A stretch of DNA of 54,306 nucleotides from Chloroflexota bacterium (lineage in GTDB: Bacteria > Chloroflexota > Anaerolineae > Anaerolineales > Anaerolineaceae), in contig JAJFTV010000139.1 of assembly GCA_021372725.1 (NCBI GenBank), positions 1-54,306 of the forward strand. Direction: 5' to 3'. This document shows, in pieces, positions 35,121 to 44,359 of this stretch (its first letter is position 1; every line of letters starts with the position of its first letter). Position numbers and translations under genes: made by a program. The notes beneath the pieces were generated by a model, which did not search any database, was not told the origin of the DNA, and worked only from the letters and a program-made list of their open reading frames with translations.

Positions 35121-38100
35121 GTGTCATTCGTTCATCTTCATGTCCATACAGAATACTCATTGTTGGACGGTTTCAGCAACATCAACCGGCTCATCAAGCG
35201 AGTCAAGGAACTGGAGATGCCCGCCATCGGCATCACAGATCACGGCACGATGTTTGGTGTGGTCGAGTTTTACCGTACAGCAGTTGCTGAAGGAATTAAA
35301 CCGATCATCGGTGTGGAAGCCTACCTGGCTGAACGCACCATGCAGGATCGTGACCCGGTTCTCGATAAACACTCGCATCACATCGTCCTGCTGGCAGAAA
35401 ACCAAACTGGATATAAGAATTTGCTCAAACTTTCCTCTGCCGCCCAACTGGATGGTTTCTATTACAAACCTCGCATCGACCGGAAGCTGCTTGAAGCCCA
35501 CTCCGAAGGGCTGATCGCTACGTCTGCCTGCATGGTTGGCGAAGTACCCAGAGCGATCAACGAAGGAAACCCGGAAAAGGCTCAGCGCCGGCTTGACTGG
35601 TATTTTGAAGTCTTCGGCCGCGACCGGTTTTTCCTGGAACTGCAACGTCATGATATGGCTGATCTGGAAAAAGTCAACCAGTCCCTTCTGACCATGGGGA
35701 AACGTTATAATGCCCGGTTTATTGCCACCAACGACGTCCATTACATCAACAAGGAAGATGCCTATTTGCAGGATATTCAGCTTGCCATCAGCACGGCTGC
35801 GTTATTGAGCAATCCGAACCGTTTCAAGATGGATGGTGAGACCTATTATCTACGCACCCCGCAGGAAATGGCGGAGTTATTCAGCGATTTGCCAGAAGCT
35901 CTGGAGAATACGCTGCAAATCGCCGACCGCTGTTCGGTTGACCTGACTCCCAAAGGCTATCATCTGCCACATTTCCAGGTGCCGGATGGTTTTACACCAC
36001 AGACCTACCTGAAAGATTTATGCGACAAGGGTTTACAAAAACGGTATGGCGAACGGGCAAATGAACCGAAAATTCGCGAACGATTGGAATATGAGCTGAA
36101 AATCATTCATGAGATGGGTTTCGATGCCTATTTTCTGATTGTTTGGGATCTTTGCCGGTTTGCCAAAGAAGAAGGAATCTGGTACAACACGCGCGGCTCT
36201 GCTGCCGGTTCATTGGCTGCCTACACGCTTGGCATCACCGTCCTCGAACCGCTTTCACACGGATTATTTTTTGAACGCTTCCTGAACCCGAACCGTATCT
36301 CCATGCCCGATGTGGATCTGGATTTCCAGGATGACAAACGTAACCGCGTCATGGAGTATTGCGCGCAAAAATACGGTGATGACCGCGTTTCCCAGATTAT
36401 CACCTTTGGAACACTCGGCGCCAAGGCTGCCATTCGCGATGTGGGCAGGGTGAAAGATATTCCATTATCCGAGGTCGACCGGGTCGCCAAACTGATCCCC
36501 GGTGCTCCGGGGACCACCATCCGCGGCGCATTGGAAGAAGTTCCGGAATTCAAAGCTGTTTATGAAGACCCTGAAACACCCTACATCCGTGATTTGATCG
36601 ACACATCCATCGGTATGGAGGGCCTCATACGTCATGCCGGCACCCACGCCGCCGGTGTGGTGATATCCGATGAGCCCATCATCAACTATGCACCGCTCCA
36701 CCGCCCCACCAGTAACAACGATGATAACCCGATCAAATCGGTGGTTCAGTTTGAAATGAATATCGTCGATTACATGGGGCTGCTCAAGGTGGACTTCCTG
36801 GGTCTGGCAACACTCAAGATCATGGAGCATGCCTGCCGCCTGATCCAGGAAAGGCACGGGGTAAAGTGGGATCTGGGAAACATCCCCTCGGATGATCCCG
36901 AAACCTATGAATTCTTACGCAATGGGCACACTGCCGGGGTTTTTCAGTTTGAAGGCACCGGTATGACCCGTTACATTCTGCAGATGCAGCCACAGACGTT
37001 GGACAACCTGATTGCAATGGTGGCTTTGTTCCGTCCCGGCCCAATGCAGTTCATCCCTTCCTACATCAAGCGTATGCACGGTGAGGAAGAGGTCTCCTAC
37101 CGTGACGAGGCATTGATCCCCATTTTTCAGGATACATACGGCATCCCCATTTATCAGGAACAACTTATGTTTGCAGCGATTTCTATTGCCGGTTTCGCGG
37201 CGGGGGATTCGTACAGCCTGATTAAAGCCATCTCAAAAAAGAATGCCAAGGAAATCGAAAAGTATCGTAAACATTTCGTCGCCGGAGCCACAAAGCGCGG
37301 CCTTGAAAAGAAGACTGCAGAATTGATCTTCCAGGATTGGGAAGGGTTTGCCCGCTACGGTTTTAACAAGAGCCACGCAGCCAATTATGCCGTACTGGCT
37401 GTGCAGACCGCCTTCCTGAAATGCCATTATCCCGTCGAGTATATGACAGCTCTTCTTACATCAGAAGTCAACAATGCTGAAAAGATTGCCTTTTACGTTG
37501 CCGACTGCCGCAGCATGGGAATCGATGTTCGCCCACCGGACATCAATTGCAGCGATTGGGGTTTCACAATAGAAGATGATGAGGATAAACCATGCATCCG
37601 GTTTGGAATGGGTGCAATCAAAAATGTAGGGCATGGGCCTGTCGATTTGATCCATGAGGCCAGAAAATCAGGCCGTTTTACTGATTTGAATGATTTTGCC
37701 CTGCGTGTGGATCTTCACCTGGTGGGCAAGAGATCACTGGAATGCCTGGTTAAGGTGGGTGCACTTGATTCGTTCGGCCCGCGTACTGCCATATTGGAAG
37801 CACTGGATCGTATCCTCGCCATCAGCGCCAGCCATTTCCAGGCTGCCAATGTAGGCCAGATGAGCTTTTTTGGAACGGTGGAGGGCATTGAAGACAAAAT
37901 CATCCTGAAAGACACCCGTCTCGATGACCCACGCCAGCAGTTGGAATGGGAACGCGAATTGATGGGACTTTACGTTTCGAATCATCCGCTCTCCCCTTAT
38001 CTGCCGTTCCTGCGAACACGTGTCACTCATTATTCAACACAGTTGGGTGAACTGTCCCAAAAAGCGCAGGTATGCGTTGCCGGAATGGTCACCCGCTTTC

Positions 38101-39065
38101 GACCGCATCTGGCAAAATCCGGTAAATACATGGGCTTCGTGACCATCGAAGATATTCAGGGTGCCATAGAATTGATTATCTTCCCTTCAGCATGGGAAAA
38201 ATATCGCACTTTGGTGGAAGTGGATCAGGTGTTACTCGCACACGGAAAAGTGGATAACGAAAGCGGTGATGCCAAGGTATTGGTCGACAAGCTTACCAGG
38301 ATCACACAACAAGACCTGGAAAATTTCCGCAAGAATTCCAATCCGGATGAATTGACACCTGCCCGTGCCAAACCTGCATCTTATCCGGAGACTGATGATT
38401 TTGAAACCGGGTTTCAATCCGGAGAGCCGGCCCCGGATGATGACAACCAGAATAAAACATGGCCGGACGATAATGGAGAAGATGATCCCTTTTGGGAATT
38501 AACTCCGGCAGACCTGGCCGGTTCGATTATGGAAGCTGCCTCTTTCGATCCATTACCCGACGAGGGAAAACTGATCCAGCCGCAAGAATCTGTCATGACA
38601 TCCCCTATGCACATCTCTGAAATTGGAAAACCGGCCTCCGAACAATATCAGGCTGTATTTCCATCCCACCTGCCTGCCGCTCGTCCTTTTGACGAGGACA
38701 GGATGGATGACGAAATGTACATTTCCCCCAACGCTTTGCCTGAAAACCTTGTGCCGCTTTCATATCTTGTCGCTCCGGCCGGCCGGTTTACAGGTGAAGA
38801 GAATGGCCAGTCGCGCATGCTGAAAGTCATTCTCCGCTCAACCGGCGACAAGAACCGGGATATCCGCCGGCTGCATCGTGTCCACGGGTTGCTGCATGCG
38901 TGCCCTGGGAAAGATCGCTTTTCATTTTTGATTTTTGAAAACGGGCATTATTTCCTGATGGAATTTCCAAACGACACAGTGGAAATTTCACCCGCACTCT
39001 CCCGTAAGGTAACCGATTTGGTCGGAGAAGGAAACGTACAGATCGAGCAGATTAAGCTGTTGTAA
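35121..39065 (+). CDS. dnaE: DNA polymerase III alpha subunit
   Basis: Catalytic subunit of the replicative DNA polymerase, 1314 residues. It starts at a GTG with GGAG six bases before. The PHP domain opens with FVHLHVHTEYSLLDG; palm motifs are MPDVDLDFQDDKRN (two catalytic Asp) and LLKVDFLGLATL (third Asp). The segment RHAGTHAAGVVIS and the FNKSHAANYAVLAVQTAFLK motif are family hallmarks. An OB fold follows near 1010-1070. Residues about 1074-1225 form a long acidic, Pro-rich, probably disordered insert (GEPAPDDDNQNKTWPDDNGE), then a C-terminal domain (KVILRSTGDKNRDIRRLHR). The total is about 150 residues longer than the E. coli protein, due to that insert. Confidence 0.96.
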   Translation: MSFVHLHVHTEYSLLDGFSNINRLIKRVKELEMPAIGITDHGTMFGVVEFYRTAVAEGIKPIIGVEAYLAERTMQDRDPVLDKHSHHIVLLAENQTGYKNLLKLSSAAQLDGFYYKPRIDRKLLEAHSEGLIATSACMVGEVPRAINEGNPEKAQRRLDWYFEVFGRDRFFLELQRHDMADLEKVNQSLLTMGKRYNARFIATNDVHYINKEDAYLQDIQLAISTAALLSNPNRFKMDGETYYLRTPQEMAELFSDLPEALENTLQIADRCSVDLTPKGYHLPHFQVPDGFTPQTYLKDLCDKGLQKRYGERANEPKIRERLEYELKIIHEMGFDAYFLIVWDLCRFAKEEGIWYNTRGSAAGSLAAYTLGITVLEPLSHGLFFERFLNPNRISMPDVDLDFQDDKRNRVMEYCAQKYGDDRVSQIITFGTLGAKAAIRDVGRVKDIPLSEVDRVAKLIPGAPGTTIRGALEEVPEFKAVYEDPETPYIRDLIDTSIGMEGLIRHAGTHAAGVVISDEPIINYAPLHRPTSNNDDNPIKSVVQFEMNIVDYMGLLKVDFLGLATLKIMEHACRLIQERHGVKWDLGNIPSDDPETYEFLRNGHTAGVFQFEGTGMTRYILQMQPQTLDNLIAMVALFRPGPMQFIPSYIKRMHGEEEVSYRDEALIPIFQDTYGIPIYQEQLMFAAISIAGFAAGDSYSLIKAISKKNAKEIEKYRKHFVAGATKRGLEKKTAELIFQDWEGFARYGFNKSHAANYAVLAVQTAFLKCHYPVEYMTALLTSEVNNAEKIAFYVADCRSMGIDVRPPDINCSDWGFTIEDDEDKPCIRFGMGAIKNVGHGPVDLIHEARKSGRFTDLNDFALRVDLHLVGKRSLECLVKVGALDSFGPRTAILEALDRILAISASHFQAANVGQMSFFGTVEGIEDKIILKDTRLDDPRQQLEWERELMGLYVSNHPLSPYLPFLRTRVTHYSTQLGELSQKAQVCVAGMVTRFRPHLAKSGKYMGFVTIEDIQGAIELIIFPSAWEKYRTLVEVDQVLLAHGKVDNESGDAKVLVDKLTRITQQDLENFRKNSNPDELTPARAKPASYPETDDFETGFQSGEPAPDDDNQNKTWPDDNGEDDPFWELTPADLAGSIMEAASFDPLPDEGKLIQPQESVMTSPMHISEIGKPASEQYQAVFPSHLPAARPFDEDRMDDEMYISPNALPENLVPLSYLVAPAGRFTGEENGQSRMLKVILRSTGDKNRDIRRLHRVHGLLHACPGKDRFSFLIFENGHYFLMEFPNDTVEISPALSRKVTDLVGEGNVQIEQIKLL

Positions 39066-39241
39066 AATTATTCCCGACTTTCGGGGGAAAAACCGCCGGC
39101 AAGGCGGATATGTCACTTTTTCCAAAAGCAGATTAAAATATTGCGGATAACATACTGGATTTTCCCCCGTGATCGACAACGGTGATTTTGTGCCTGCCAT
39201 AAAACCGCTGCCAGTCTCGATCAGACGTAAAGGTAGTGAAG

Positions 39242-40216
39242 ATGGAAAATATAAAAACGATTGGCGTATTGACCTCCGGCGGTGATGCCCCGGGTATGAA
39301 CCCTTGCATACGGGCAGTAGTCCGCACGGCGCTGGATAAAAAACTGAATGTCCTGGGTATTTACGGAGGTTATGAAGGGTTGCTAAATGGCAGTTTCCGC
39401 CCTCTGGGCGCCCGCGATGTTGGCGGTATTTTGCAGCGCGGCGGAACCATTTTACAGACAGCCAGGAGCAATAATTTTCAAACCATCCCCGGTCGTATGA
39501 AAGCATTACGGGAGATGAATTCGGCCGGGGTGGATGCGCTGGTGGTAATTGGAGGGGATGGCTCCTTGAGAGGCGCATTATCATTAATGCAGGAAGGTTT
39601 CCCGGTCGTTGGTATACCGGCCAGTATCGACAATGACATCTATGGAACGGATATGTGTATTGGTGTAGATACAGCGTTGAACACGATTGTCGACGCTATC
39701 GATAAACTGCGTGATACGGCTACCTCACACAACCGGGCATTTTTAATCGAAACGATGGGCAGAAAGAATGGCTATCTGGCCCAGCACGCCGGAATTGTCT
39801 CCGGCGCAGAGATGGTGTTGATACCGGAAATCCCGGTGGAAATTGAAAGTGTGATTAAGGCCGTGGAGAATGCCTATATTCGCGGAAAAACCCACTGCAT
39901 CATCGTAGTGGCTGAAGGTTTTGAACCCAATACAACAGTGATCGCCGAGCGTATCGCAGCCATGAAAATTGGGTTTGATACCCGGGTGACCATTTTGGGA
40001 CATATTCAACGCGGCGGAAAGCCGACGGCTTTCGACCGGATGCTCGCAACCCGTTACGGTGCTCATGCAACAAGGCTGCTGGTGGAAGGAAAAACTGGTA
40101 TCATGACCGCCTTGCAGGGACGTGAAATCAATCCTATATCTCTGGAGGAAGCAACCTCCAACAAGAAAGCCTTATCCGAGGAATATTTTAACCTGGCAAC
40201 CATGCTTGCCAGGTAA
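39242..40216 (+). CDS. pfkA: ATP-dependent 6-phosphofructokinase
   Basis: Glycolytic enzyme converting fructose 6-phosphate to fructose 1,6-bisphosphate, 324 residues. The ATG at 39242 with AAAGG eight bases upstream is preferred to the GTG at 39236. Motifs are GVLTSGGDAPGMNPCIRAV (ATP/phosphate loop), VIGGDGSLRGA, with glycine after GGD as in ATP-using rather than PPi-using enzymes, and PASIDNDIYGTD around the catalytic Asp. Allosteric and F6P residues appear in FLIETMGRKNGYLA and LGHIQRGGKPTAFDR. It follows dnaE and precedes the FW-domain lipoprotein by 20 bases, so the latter may be co-transcribed. Confidence 0.95.
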   Translation: MENIKTIGVLTSGGDAPGMNPCIRAVVRTALDKKLNVLGIYGGYEGLLNGSFRPLGARDVGGILQRGGTILQTARSNNFQTIPGRMKALREMNSAGVDALVVIGGDGSLRGALSLMQEGFPVVGIPASIDNDIYGTDMCIGVDTALNTIVDAIDKLRDTATSHNRAFLIETMGRKNGYLAQHAGIVSGAEMVLIPEIPVEIESVIKAVENAYIRGKTHCIIVVAEGFEPNTTVIAERIAAMKIGFDTRVTILGHIQRGGKPTAFDRMLATRYGAHATRLLVEGKTGIMTALQGREINPISLEEATSNKKALSEEYFNLATMLAR

Positions 40217-40236
40217 AGGAGCAAAGTAAACTAATT

Positions 40237-41160
40237 ATGAAAAAAAATGTAATGTGGGTCATATTCGTTCTGGCACTCCTGCTGGCGTCTTGTGGTACGT
40301 CAGACAGCGAAGTCACGCCAACACAAGGCGCCGATGCCATATATACTTCGGCTGCCCAAACAGTGTCAGCTCAACTGACTGAGGCCGCAACCCGGGCTAT
40401 TCCTACTGTAACAAATACTATTGAGCCGACCCTCACTGCCACAGCGACAGTAATGCCAACAGTTGTGCCACTGTTCACTGCCACTTCCGCCCTTGCCCTG
40501 CCCACCACAGCAGCAGGTGTATGCGACAAGGCGCTATTTGTGGCGGATGTCACCATCCCGGATGGCACAAAAATGGATCCAGGTGAAACCTTTACGAAAA
40601 CCTGGCAATTGAAAAATGCGGGCACCTGTACCTGGACAACTGGCTATGCAATCGTCTTCTTCGACGGTAAACAAATGACCGATGAAGATAGCATTTACCT
40701 TGATGGGACTGTTGCTCCCGGTGGCACAGTGAATGTTTCGGTGGATATGACAGCCCCGGAAACGGAAGGTACATACAAGAGTACCTGGATATTGAAAAAT
40801 GCGGCAGGAACCCAAATATCTCCCACCTTTTATGCGGAAATAAAAGTGGGTGATGGCACTGCTGATAACGATGATGCTTCGGTGATAATTTCGGATTATT
40901 CAGTTGATGCTGGAGACAGCATTACCGTCTATGTTTCTGGTTTTCCTGCCAATGAAGACATCGATTACTGTCTCAGGCTGAAAAGCAAATCGGATTGCAC
41001 GAAGATGAAAGATGGCACCACCGATAGCGATGGTGAGAACTCAGTAAAATTTACCATCCCTTCAGATGCAGATTCAGACTCGTACTGGGTTGTGGAGGTT
41101 CACACCACTGAACTATCAGAGGTAATCACAGCAGTTTCAGACAAGATCGTCATTAATTAG
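40237..41160 (+). CDS. Lipoprotein with NBR1-type FW (Ig-like) domain
   Basis: Cell-surface lipoprotein, 307 residues. The signal ends LALLLASCG, and a Thr/Ala-rich linker follows to about residue 90. Residues about 95-205 form an Ig-like domain from NBR1 (FW domain), shown by the spaced tryptophans in FTKTWQLKNAGTCTWTTGY and GTYKSTWILKNAAGTQI. The domain is known mainly from the eukaryotic autophagy receptor NBR1 but recurs in Chloroflexota surface proteins. Residues about 215-307 make a second beta-rich region with paired cysteines (DYCLRLKSKSDCTKM). No catalytic motif was seen. A binding or adhesion role is inferred. A strong terminator follows. Confidence 0.85.
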   Translation: MKKNVMWVIFVLALLLASCGTSDSEVTPTQGADAIYTSAAQTVSAQLTEAATRAIPTVTNTIEPTLTATATVMPTVVPLFTATSALALPTTAAGVCDKALFVADVTIPDGTKMDPGETFTKTWQLKNAGTCTWTTGYAIVFFDGKQMTDEDSIYLDGTVAPGGTVNVSVDMTAPETEGTYKSTWILKNAAGTQISPTFYAEIKVGDGTADNDDASVIISDYSVDAGDSITVYVSGFPANEDIDYCLRLKSKSDCTKMKDGTTDSDGENSVKFTIPSDADSDSYWVVEVHTTELSEVITAVSDKIVIN

Positions 41161-41185
41161 GCTATAAAGAGCGTCTTTCAGAAAC

Positions 41186-41218
41186 AAAAAATTCCCGCCT
41201 CAGAGGCGGGAATTTTTT
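41186..41218 (+). terminator. Strong bidirectional terminator
   Basis: A perfect 15-bp stem (41186-41200 with 41204-41218, core TTCCCGCCT/AGGCGGGAA) with a 3-base loop lies between the convergent FW-lipoprotein and lysS genes. A and T runs on the two flanks allow termination in both directions. Confidence 0.9.
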
Positions 41219-41282
41219 GCAGATTTCGAGTCGTATAACAGCCCAAAACCTGCACAGATTATTGGGGAAAAATAACCTGAAT

Positions 41283-42797
41283 TTACTCTTCCCTTTCCCG
41301 CAGAGGCGGGAACAGAAGTACTTCGCGGATGGAATGTTGGCCGGTGAGCAGCATGGTCAAACGATCCACACCCATCCCAAAGCCGCCGTTGGGCGGCATT
41401 CCATATTTCATCGCCTGTAAATAATCTTCATCCATCGGATGGCGAAGCTCTTCATCTTCAGTATATTCCTGTCTCATCTCCAGGAAACGGGCTTCCTGGT
41501 CCAGCGGGTCATTTAACTCGGTAAAAGCATTGCATAATTCCATCCCGCCTATGAAGCCTTCGAACCGTTCCACCATTGTGGGATCACCGGGTTTGCTTTT
41601 CGCCAGCGGTGAGATATCGCGCGGGTAATCATAAAGAAAAGTCGGCTGAATTAAGGTTGGCTCAAGGTAATCACCCAGCAGAGAATCGATCAGCCGGCCA
41701 CGGCTGGCGTCAGGATTAACGGCCAGACCGCTGGCTTGCATGGCGTCTGCCAGGGACTCGGTCGTCGGGTGCTTCTGGATATCGATACCCACCACCTCTA
41801 TCAAGCCCTGGCGAAGATCCAGGCGTTTCCAGGGCGGGTTCACATCGATTTGATGACCGTCGTATGTAAAAATCCGGCTGCCAAACACCTCGTCACAAAC
41901 AAAGCAAATCATTTCTTCGGTCAATGTCATCACTTTTAGATAATCGGCATAGGCCCAATAGAATTCAAGCTGGGTGAATTCAGGGTTGTGTTTGAAATCA
42001 ACCCCTTCATTCCGGAAATCACGACCGATTTCATACACTCCCTCGAACATACCCACCAGCAGTCGTTTCAAATAGAGCTCAAAGGAAATCCGTAAATAGA
42101 GATCCTGCTTCAACTGGTTATGGAAAGTTGTAAAGGGTCTGGCCGCCGCACCGCCGTAAAGGGGCTGCAAAATGGGTGTTTCGACTTCGATGAAATCGCG
42201 TTCATCCAGAAAACGACGCAAGGCGCGGATAATGGCTGTGCGGGTGCGAAATATCTCGCGCACATCGGCGTTCACAGCCAGATCTGCGTACCGCTGGCGG
42301 TAGCGCGTTTCAGGGTCAGAGAGTGTGGCATGGCGGACAACCTGCCCATCGACAATTTCATCCTTGGCGGCTGGCAGGGGGGTCACAGCCTTGGCCAGCA
42401 TGCGAAATGATTGCACCAAAAGGCTGATTTCACCGGTACGGGTACGCACCATTGTTCCCTGTGCCTCGATGAAGTCACCCAGGTCGAAATCATTGGTAAA
42501 GTGTTTCATATTCTCTTCACCGATTTCATTGACCCGCAGAAAGAGCTGGATACGCCCGCTGCCATCTTCGATATGCGCAAATGCAATCTTGCCCATGGTG
42601 CGAACAGCCCGTATGCGGCCTGCCAGGGTCACATGAATACCATCCGAACCTGGGTTCGTTTCTGTTTCCTCAAATAACCGGGTGGCCTGTAGAGCAGTAT
42701 GGGTACGGTTGGCGCGCCCGGGGTAGGGTTCAATCCCTTCTGCGCGCAGGCGGTGGATTTTTTCCACTCGCATTTTTTCCAAATCTGATAATGGCAT
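41283..42797 (-). CDS. lysS: Lysyl-tRNA synthetase, class II
   Basis: Charges tRNA-Lys with lysine, 504 residues. The N-terminal OB-fold anticodon-binding domain (about 55-160) includes VTLAGRIRAVRTMGKIAFAH. The class II core has motif 1 (FIEVETPILQPLYGGAAARPF), motif 2 (IGRDFRNEGVDFKHNPEFTQ) and motif 3 (GGFGMGVDRLTMLLTG) near the C-terminus. GAGG precedes the ATG. It follows greA by about 110 bases, but greA has its own terminator, so the two may be separate units. Confidence 0.97.
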   Translation of the reverse strand: MPLSDLEKMRVEKIHRLRAEGIEPYPGRANRTHTALQATRLFEETETNPGSDGIHVTLAGRIRAVRTMGKIAFAHIEDGSGRIQLFLRVNEIGEENMKHFTNDFDLGDFIEAQGTMVRTRTGEISLLVQSFRMLAKAVTPLPAAKDEIVDGQVVRHATLSDPETRYRQRYADLAVNADVREIFRTRTAIIRALRRFLDERDFIEVETPILQPLYGGAAARPFTTFHNQLKQDLYLRISFELYLKRLLVGMFEGVYEIGRDFRNEGVDFKHNPEFTQLEFYWAYADYLKVMTLTEEMICFVCDEVFGSRIFTYDGHQIDVNPPWKRLDLRQGLIEVVGIDIQKHPTTESLADAMQASGLAVNPDASRGRLIDSLLGDYLEPTLIQPTFLYDYPRDISPLAKSKPGDPTMVERFEGFIGGMELCNAFTELNDPLDQEARFLEMRQEYTEDEELRHPMDEDYLQAMKYGMPPNGGFGMGVDRLTMLLTGQHSIREVLLFPPLREREE

Positions 42798-42863
42798 GCC
42801 TCACCTCATAATATACCGTGGATGGCGTGGGGCCATCTCACACCGGGTCATTATAAACAAAAA

Positions 42864-42890
42864 TGCCCCAGCCGGAATGTGGCTGAGGCA
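42864..42890 (-). terminator. Terminator after greA
   Basis: TGCCCCAGCC pairs with GGCTGAGGCA (nine of ten pairs) around a 7-base loop; on the minus strand TTTTTGTTT follows. It lies about 20 bases after the greA stop, ahead of lysS. Confidence 0.75.
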
Positions 42891-42910
42891 TAAACATTCC
42901 GGTTTCGCAA

Positions 42911-43378
42911 TTATTCGACTTTCAATATTTCGACCTCGTAAGCCCCTTCAGGGGCGTTGATTTTCACGCGATCACCTGGTTTGTGGCCGATAATTGCCTT
43001 CCCAAACGGGGATTCGTTGGAGATATAGCCCTGACTTGGGTTAGCCTCGGCTGGGCCAACGATTCGGTACAATTCTTTTTCGGTCTGGCCCACTTCGACC
43101 AGGGTCACTTTGGAGCCAATATCGATGTGATCGCGCACTTTTACAGCTTCATCGATGACGCGCGCGGTAGCCAGGAGGTATTGCAATTCCTTGATGCGGC
43201 CTTCGGTAAAGGATTGTTCGCGTTTCGCTGCTTCATATTCAGCGTTATCGATTAAATCTCCGCCCTCCATAGCCTCATGCAAACGCATGGCAATTTCGTC
43301 GCGCTTTTCTTCAAGAAGATAATCCAACTCCTCCTGTAATTTTTTATAACCCTCTTTTGTTAAGAATGTAGTTGACAT
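42911..43378 (-). CDS. greA: Transcription elongation factor GreA
   Basis: Rescues backtracked RNA polymerase by stimulating transcript cleavage, 155 residues from the ATG at 43378 (AGAGGA precedes it; the frame reaches 43411). The N-terminal coiled coil (about 1-75) and C-terminal FKBP-like domain (SPFGKAIIGHKPGDRVKINAP) are intact. The tip loop reads GGDLIDNAEYEAAKREQ, so the usual acidic pair D41/E44 is present as D and D, a conservative change. The upstream region holds a possible promoter with a palindrome (next entry). Confidence 0.95.
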   Translation of the reverse strand: MSTTFLTKEGYKKLQEELDYLLEEKRDEIAMRLHEAMEGGDLIDNAEYEAAKREQSFTEGRIKELQYLLATARVIDEAVKVRDHIDIGSKVTLVEVGQTEKELYRIVGPAEANPSQGYISNESPFGKAIIGHKPGDRVKINAPEGAYEVEILKVE

Positions 43379-43515
43379 TGCATCCTCTTCTGCCAATGAT
43401 CTCACACCCAAATGGTTCCCTCCACGATACTGGTTAAAACCATTTAACGGGATTTTGATTTGTATTTGGGAATGAATGAAAGAAAAATCCCTCCAAATGG
43501 AGCGATTTTGTTAAC

Positions 43516-43547
43516 CTATCAGTATTCTGATAGCCCGTTGTTGACAA
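43516..43547 (-). promoter_or_regulatory. Candidate greA promoter with palindromic operator
   Basis: On the minus strand TTGTCA (43547-43542) and TACTGA (43524-43519) are 17 bases apart. CTATCAG-TATT-CTGATAG, a perfect 7-bp inverted repeat at 43516-43533, covers the -10. The -10 is a poor match to consensus, so this is tentative. The rest of the 345-base gap between greA and the next gene holds the promoter listed below. Confidence 0.35.
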
Positions 43548-43651
43548 GATCATACCATATCTAAAGACATAATGCAAGTTTATTGGAATGACTTGCAGAT
43601 CGCCGGCACAGGTAGCTAAAAAGGGAGCTATTTCTGCTGTATTGTTTCTAC

Positions 43652-43679
43652 TTGACATCAGTTAAAATTAGTTTATAAT
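43652..43679 (+). promoter_or_regulatory. Promoter of the membrane protein/wHTH operon
   Basis: TTGACA (43652-43657) and TATAAT (43674-43679) match the consensus exactly and are 16 bases apart. The start site should be near 43686, about 38 bases before the ATG at 43724. Confidence 0.8.
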
Positions 43680-43703
43680 AATGATTAGTTTGCAATACTA
43701 ATC
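43667..43703 (+). promoter_or_regulatory. Candidate operator with repeated half-sites
   Basis: ATTAGTTT occurs at 43667-43674 and again at 43684-43691, 17 bases apart. The second copy also forms a perfect inverted repeat GATTAGT-N7-ACTAATC (43683-43703). The sites overlap the -10 and the start point, so binding would repress. The winged-helix regulator in the same operon is the obvious candidate. Confidence 0.6.
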
Positions 43704-43723
43704 AATATATTGAGGAAACAATT

Positions 43724-44359
43724 ATGGAACCATCTTCATTTTCTGAAATTGAAAAAACCCGCTTTCTCGCTGCGAATTTCTCCCGGCTGCAGGGGTTACG
43801 TGCGGTTCCGATTGGGCTTTTGGCTTTTCTAATATCCTTATGGGCTAACGTACAAACCGGCCCCGCCACAAATTTTATCTTCCCCATCATCATTGGACTT
43901 TTTTGCCTGGTGCTATTAACGCTAATAGATCGCTATTATCGCCGAACATTCGGTGTCGCAAAGACGTCCGCTCAGATCCGCCGCACCGATTGGATCATGT
44001 CGGTGATCGGCGTGATTACAGCGCTCGCAGCCGTCTGGCTGGATAACAGTACCCACCTGCCGTTTAGCCTTGTGGGGTTGGTGCTTGCTGCTGCGTTTCT
44101 AGGTGATTATTTTATAATGGTGCATTATTCCCATTACTGGTACACGCCTATAACACTGCTTGCCGCCCTGATCATCGCAATAACCAGCATTCTGCCGGTG
44201 CTGGGAATGGATGAATGGTGGCACCAAATTGGTATAAAGGCTGAAACGTTAGGTGTGTTCATGGTAACGGGGATAGTATTTATGATTTCAGGGTTTATTT
44301 CGCACTTTTACTTTATACGGGCTTTGCCAAAAGAGGCGCACCGTGACCAACCCATTTGA
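43724..44359 (+). CDS. Six-helix membrane protein of unknown function
   Basis: A 211-residue integral membrane protein with about six helices, including VPIGLLAFLISLWANVQTG, FIFPIIIGLFCLVLLTLI and a last helix near VFMVTGIVFMISGFISHFYF. Charged loops such as DRYYRRTFGVAKTSAQIRR lie on one face. No catalytic motif or known family was recognised. Its end overlaps the following regulator gene by 17 bases, and both are driven by a strong promoter with an operator. Such membrane-protein/wHTH pairs recur in bacteria without an assigned job. Confidence 0.75.
   Translation: MEPSSFSEIEKTRFLAANFSRLQGLRAVPIGLLAFLISLWANVQTGPATNFIFPIIIGLFCLVLLTLIDRYYRRTFGVAKTSAQIRRTDWIMSVIGVITALAAVWLDNSTHLPFSLVGLVLAAAFLGDYFIMVHYSHYWYTPITLLAALIIAITSILPVLGMDEWWHQIGIKAETLGVFMVTGIVFMISGFISHFYFIRALPKEAHRDQPI

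Noticed and set aside
37860..38100. Intein or frameshift in dnaE
   Set aside because: The frame is continuous with all polymerase motifs in order; the extra length is an acidic linker near the C-terminus, not an intein.
39242..40216. Pyrophosphate-dependent phosphofructokinase
   Set aside because: The residue after GGD is glycine (GGDGS), as in ATP-dependent enzymes; PPi-dependent forms usually have aspartate there.
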